Notes under the pieces: model-generated
Told to the model about the DNA's origin: nothing
Seen by the model: the letters and a program-made list of their open reading frames with translations, nothing else
The model's database searches: none
Translations under genes and position numbers: made by a program
In this document: piece after piece, positions 59,400 through 64,000 of the stretch
Layout: each line of letters starts with the position of its first letter
How positions within the stretch are numbered: position 1 is the stretch's first letter
Assembly: GCF_041260155.1 (NCBI RefSeq)
Contig: NC_091943.1
Location: 19,956,783 to 20,020,782, forward strand
DNA: 64,000 nucleotides
Source of the DNA: Ptychodera flava
Taxonomy: Eukaryota; Hemichordata; Enteropneusta; Ptychoderidae
Reading direction: 5' to 3'

Positions 59400-60780
59400 G
59401 TCAATATATAAAGGTAAAATGATTTAATGCATGCCACATATATAGTCTTCTTGAATATCTTGCCTTCTATAAAGTGTTCTTGTGTCAGGCCATAGCAATT
59501 TCGTGCCATTGTTCCCTTTTGTAGGAACCATTGCTCAAAATATTTCATTACTTGAACAGCTGTTTTGGCAATTTTACAAACATCAGTGTATATAAGTAAT
59601 TTTACATGTACTCATGCCCAAGTCAAAAGGGAAGTCAAAATAGTACGTTATCTGCAACAAAGAAGTGACCCTGCCGCCGACTTCCGGCAAATTGTGCTTG
59701 CCATGGGTGGAGTAGTACAGCTTTTGGAACACTGGTAAACGTCTGTCTCACTGTCACTCTCACTATCTCATCGTCTGTTACTCGGAATCTTACAAATGCT
59801 GTCGAGGTTGACTGTGGCGTTTAAATCGGCAAAATGAATGAAATAAACAAAAAATGGAAGCCATGCTCACCTGTTCGCTGCCGTACAGTTACGATGTCTA
59901 CTGTACATTGCTCACCTGCCATGTCAGGCCAGCGCAACCACACACTATTTAATATGCTAAGCGTATGTAAATTTTCTTTGTTTTACAAACTAGATTAACG
60001 ATGGATGGGACGTGACTGTCATGCCAGCATACCTTGACATTCGCTGCAACGAATACCAGTGATTGAGAAACTTATTGTTTCTGAGGTTTGTGGAGATAAT
60101 ATGAAAATCACAAGTCTTTTGTGGAAAGAATGGTCTATTCAGTGGAAAGTATGTCACGTGACCATATTCGCTGACATTGTCAAATTGACAGTTACTGACA
60201 TTTGCATGGTAATGTGAAAAATGAGAAATCCAGGGAAGCCTATTATCATTAATTGTGTCTGAGAAGATGACCAGCGAGTTAATATTTCCTCCTATAAGAA
60301 ATTCATTTCATAACGTCACTACTCTTTCACATACAACGCTTGTTTGGACACAGGCTATGAGAGTTGAGTACAGTCAATTCTTTTGATTCTGGAGTGCATA
60401 TTCACTCCATAGATTCATATTTTACTATGGTACATATTTATACGCTTTATGATTTAAGAGACAGCAAACATAGACCAGTATAGAGCAGACGTCGGAAACG
60501 AATCATGACATAACTTAAGGTAGCAATCAGAGACCTCATCAATCTAAGCGCAAATGTCTTGGCTTACTATATAGAGAGTAAGACAGAAATATTGCTCTTT
60601 ATGGACACCTAAGACTGGTCTTCACAGCAGACTGCTCAGAAGAAATTCAATCTAAATGGTTTTCATTCACCTCAAGGCCTTAGGTAGGAACCTCCACAAT
60701 AAAAGCTTTACTATTGTAATCTATGCAAATGTAAAAAGGTCACGCTACTGATTTTACGTGAAGGCATGTAGTTCCATGGT
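59400..60780. other. Upstream of TRAF copy 2; no gene recognised
   Basis: Presumed to hold the promoter region. I could not identify core elements with confidence. Confidence 0.35.
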
Positions 60781-60830
60781 GAGGGGTAGCGCAGACAGCG
60801 CCCTCGAGCGACGGATCTTTCATTCTTAGG
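60781..60830. mobile_element. MITE half-element (GATCTTTCATTCT end)
   Basis: AGCGCAGACAGCGCCCTCGA then GCGACGGATCTTTCATTCT matches one arm of the foldback at 33995-34084. Confidence 0.5.
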
Positions 60831-60864
60831 GCCCTGACCCCGCCTTCATTGTGTTGTTTGTTTA

Positions 60865-61553
60865 GGGAACCGTCATTATTCACGGCCTGAGGGTCGGAGA
60901 AATCTGAGGGGTTCACTCAAAATTTAAAAGCTACAAGGTGGTTGCTCAAAATGTGGAGACAAAGAGGGGGTTACTCAATTTTTATGCAAAATGAATTGAA
61001 ACACCTCTCAGCTTGCACTAGTTCATACACCATAACTTCGATGAGAGAGGGGGACATCCCTCTCTCGTGCTCTCCCCTTGGAGTGATCTAACAGTTTTAC
61101 TCAGTAAAATACAAACTTACTGCACACCTCAGTTTCTGAAAATTTAACATGCAAGAGAGGGGACAGCCCCCTCTGCAGCATCCCGCTTGTTCTCCCCCAA
61201 TACTATATGGTTATATATACTATATACTTGTTATAGCGTGAGCTTTCATATGTATATTTAGTTGCGACTTTGAATTTCATTTTTTTGCTTTCACCTTTTT
61301 CAACCGTCATGAGATGATAATTTAACAGGGTAAATCAGGATTTAAAGGTCTTTACTATTGCTGTATTTTGTGGATTTTACAAATACATGTATTGATATTT
61401 ATCTTTTCTGAGTGGGGGATGGGGTGTAGTAAAAATTTCTGTGTTAGAGGAGGAACTCTAATTCATTATGGTTGGCGGGGGGCAGGTACTCGAAATTTAA
61501 GAGTGTCCCATGAAATTCCTCCGACTCTAAGGCAGTAAATAACGACGGTTCCC
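60865..61553. mobile_element. 689-bp PIF/Harbinger-like element
   Basis: Inverted ends GGGAACCGTCATTATT / AATAACGACGGTTCCC with TTA duplication (60862-60864, 61554-61556). Two short G/C palindromes of the GAGGGGGACATCCCTCTC type lie inside, echoing the minisatellite in elements 2 and 3. No transposase. Confidence 0.75.
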
Positions 61554-61556
61554 TTA

Positions 61557-62640
61557 AGTCGATCACTGTCAGTCGAATTCCCTTCATTCATTGACTCCTA
61601 TCCTTTATCACAGTGTCGAAAGGCCATCGAGTAGCTCCTAATTTTCGCCACCAGATAAGCGTAGAAGGCCAAAACAGCACAAACAGACAAGCGTCTTTCG
61701 AGAGTATAGACTATTCTTGACCGCGAGGTATCCAATGCTCGCGGCTTCTTGCGTCACAGCAAAGTGAAAACCAATTATCGAAGTTAGGACTTTACTCAAG
61801 TATTCAAAGTTTCAGTATACATGGATGAAAAACTTTTAGTTTTGCTTTTTGTCACTAAATTTCTGTATTGTTCTCTCTCCTGTATCGTATATAATCAAAG
61901 GTATCCTCGCTAACGCACATGCTACCTACCCCTTTGTCAAAATACCCGCCGTCACTTCTCCACTGAATCTACTGAATTCTCTATGCTACATGTATATGGC
62001 CTGCGTCGGGTGACCTCGGCATAGTCAGCCAACTTCCGGCACTTGTCGGACACAGCCAGCAATATGCTGCCAAACGATTGACGAAAATGGATTGCTTCAT
62101 ACATTCACTGTGTAGCAACTAAATTTGTTATGAGTTCTATGGAGTGACTGTCATCATTCTGCTGAATATAACAAAGCTGGACAACATTGTAGAAGTTGTA
62201 TGACGTCAAAGGTGTTTGTACCTATGGTAATGGGTCAAAGGTTACGTACTAAAAGGGCCGATAAATTATTTGGGTAAGAGCTAGGAATAACGAGAGCTTA
62301 GAAACGTAGGAGGGATGATTGAAAAGAAGGGTCTCAATGTTCACGATTTTCACTTCATTCCTAGACTTGGTTCAAGTCTGTGATTGTGGTGAATGTTTGA
62401 GTGGGTGAACGCGATGATTTGTGTTCTGTTTTCATGTGAAATGCGTGAGTGGGGTGAACGCAATGGGTGGGGTGAACGCTAAACAGAGGACTTTCTCCCG
62501 GAATCACGATGAATCCGGCAGAAACTAACTCACTACTGCGCAGACTCGAAGGTTACGCATTCAGTTAATCGCACGGAAAACCTGGCCTGAGGCCTGGGCT
62601 GCTAAATTCCAATAAGGTTTGCATGAAATAGGAGAGACAC
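61557..62640. other. No gene; degenerate GGGTGAACGC repeats
   Basis: Near 62392-62482 the word GTGGGGTGAACGC and variants recur four times. Otherwise unremarkable. Confidence 0.4.
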
Positions 62641-62645
62641 AAGAA

Positions 62646-62750
62646 AAACTATTAGGCCAAAAAAAAAAAAGAAATGTTTCTGGTCAGGCCTTTCTTTAAA
62701 AAATGGTGCGGCGACGCGGCTTTTTTTTTTTTTTTTTTTCCTCCTCCTCA
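62646..62750. mobile_element. Fragment of a GGCC-ended, poly-A/T-rich element
   Basis: TAGGCC plus A-run and GGTCAGGCC, followed by a long T-run and CTCCTC, resembles the ends of nested element 4 at 45198-46166. Boundaries uncertain. Confidence 0.35.
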
Positions 62751-62759
62751 AGGGAGCGA

Positions 62760-64000
62760 GCAGGGTCAGTTAAAGCGCCAAAGCTTAGCGGTATTTGCAT
62801 AATCATTTGCATATCATTAATTTATATTTGCATATGGATGTAAGCTTGCACATGCATCCACACATACATGTACACTCACAACAAAATGCAATAGTAACAC
62901 ACAAGTGTGCAGTTTGAACATCATGGAAACTCTTTATTACACTTAAATAAATCATCACAGTATTGTAATTACAATTGCAATTAAACAAAAGATTCAGATT
63001 GAAACTTTGAGAGCAAGAAATGGTTCGTCTGATTGGAGTTTCATTAATACATAGGCCTATATTGCTAATAAATTGTCAAAACTTGCCAACAAAGAGGAAA
63101 ATTCACAAATTTAAGCTTTACACAATTCAAATGCAATTGAGTTTTATATCATTTTTGAACGACAAACACCGCGAATAATTTTTCATCACGGGGATAGATT
63201 TCAACCAGCGCCCCCCCCCCCCCCCCCCCCGCATAACTTCTACTTCCACTGAACATCGTCGTTCGATTCTTGATTTTAAAAATACCACCAAGATGATCAC
63301 AAGACATGAACTAAGTACAACTAGAATCCCTCGAAAATCAGGTGTAAAATCTTTCAGAGAACGTGTCAGAGTCTGCAGAGTGGAACCACACGCGACGCCA
63401 GGATCAATGTCAACCTGTCGACCAACATGGCCGCCGCCATATTGAAATTTATGCAAAGTGAACTCGATCTCGATCGTGATCGTACTCAGACAAAACTCAT
63501 CATTGTACAATCATAATCAACCTCACCAGTCAACTCTTGTTTCTTTTGCGGTTCATTTCGTTGATCAAAGCATGGGAATGTGATCAAAGGCCCTGTTAGT
63601 GCTACACCGCTACCTCTGTGAACACTTGTCCGCGATGTATACTGCAGCTTTGTTGGTCGTAGTAGTCGTTCTGGAATGAAAATTTGTGAACAACCCAGTC
63701 GATTCTTCTATTGTTTTAACGTTTCTCTCAACACTTCCGGACAACTTATCTGATGCATACCATACTTCACACCTTCCACTCTTTCACCAGGTTAAAAGTT
63801 GCAGTGAGCGCTTATGTGTAGACAATGCATGCATCAGCTGGTAGCTACGCAGAGCGTGTGAACTAAAGGATGGCGGGAATATTTTAAAGCGTAGCGGAGA
63901 GAATCAAAGCGTAGCGCTAGCGGGGGGGGGGGGGGGCGAAAGCGTAGCGGGACCGCTATGGCCTGGGGATAACACTGAGTTTTGTAGTTTTATCAATATA
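62760..64000. other. No firm gene; possible minus-strand start near 63437
   Basis: A minus-strand frame (63127-63510) has a hydrophobic segment (GILVVLSSCLVIILVVFL), and a different frame has a MAAAM start in a GGCGGCGGCC context. They are not in register and no family is recognised. Homopolymer C (63210-63230) and G (63922-63936) runs and repeated AAAGCGTAGCG words follow. Confidence 0.3.

Noticed and set aside
63127..63510. 127-residue minus-strand frame with a hydrophobic stretch
   Set aside because: Crosses a homopolymer C run, and the attractive MAAAM start is in another frame. No family recognised.

Overview
This is nuclear DNA from an animal, most likely a marine invertebrate. The evidence is intron-split genes with GT-AG splice sites, a RING/TRAF-finger/coiled-coil/MATH signalling protein of TRAF2/3 type, abundant microsatellites, and many DNA-transposon relics with clean target-site duplications. 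The TRAF type and base composition would suit a non-vertebrate deuterostome or a lophotrochozoan, but I cannot name the species.

The solid genes are two tandem, same-strand (minus) paralogues of a TRAF3-like adaptor. Copy 1 spans 17462-25847 and copy 2 spans 31703-59043. Each has seven coding exons at matching positions and phases: the RING is split over exons 1-2, five TRAF-type zinc fingers lie over exons 3-7, and the last exon carries the coiled coil and the MATH (TRAF-C) domain. Copy 2 reads as an intact 553-residue protein. Copy 1 is open through the coiled coil but has a 2-bp insertion and a 1-bp deletion inside the MATH domain, so it is either a young pseudogene or a consensus error. 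TRAF proteins couple TNF-receptor/TLR-type receptors to ubiquitin and NF-kB/MAPK signalling.

Intron 3 of copy 2 has grown to about 19.7 kb against 2.3 kb in copy 1. It holds a 3-kb direct duplication (unit A 35607-38603, unit B 40084-48906), a 1.47-kb TTAA-flanked element at the A/B junction, three PIF/Harbinger-like inverted-repeat elements inside unit B, and a fourth nested inside the third. More nested and foldback elements follow at 49-54 kb. Comparing the paralogues gives empty sites that date some insertions after the gene duplication and one before it.

Region by region: 0-3.8 kb holds decayed remains of a Tx1/L1-like LINE. 4.4-12.6 kb probably carries a minus-strand gene or genes for a small membrane or secreted protein: a well supported terminal exon with a membrane segment and polyadenylation signal, a phase-compatible stalk exon, and a candidate signal-peptide exon. 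9-17 kb is mostly repeats. 17.4-25.9 kb is TRAF copy 1, with a 720-bp tetranucleotide array next to exon 2. 25.9-31.6 kb is intergenic with tandem repeats and a Harbinger-like element. 31.6-59.1 kb is TRAF copy 2. 59-64 kb is repeats with no convincing gene.

I did not find an unmistakable, wholly new biological system. The most informative features are the paralogue pair, the layered transposon nest in one intron, and the partly resolved membrane-protein gene.
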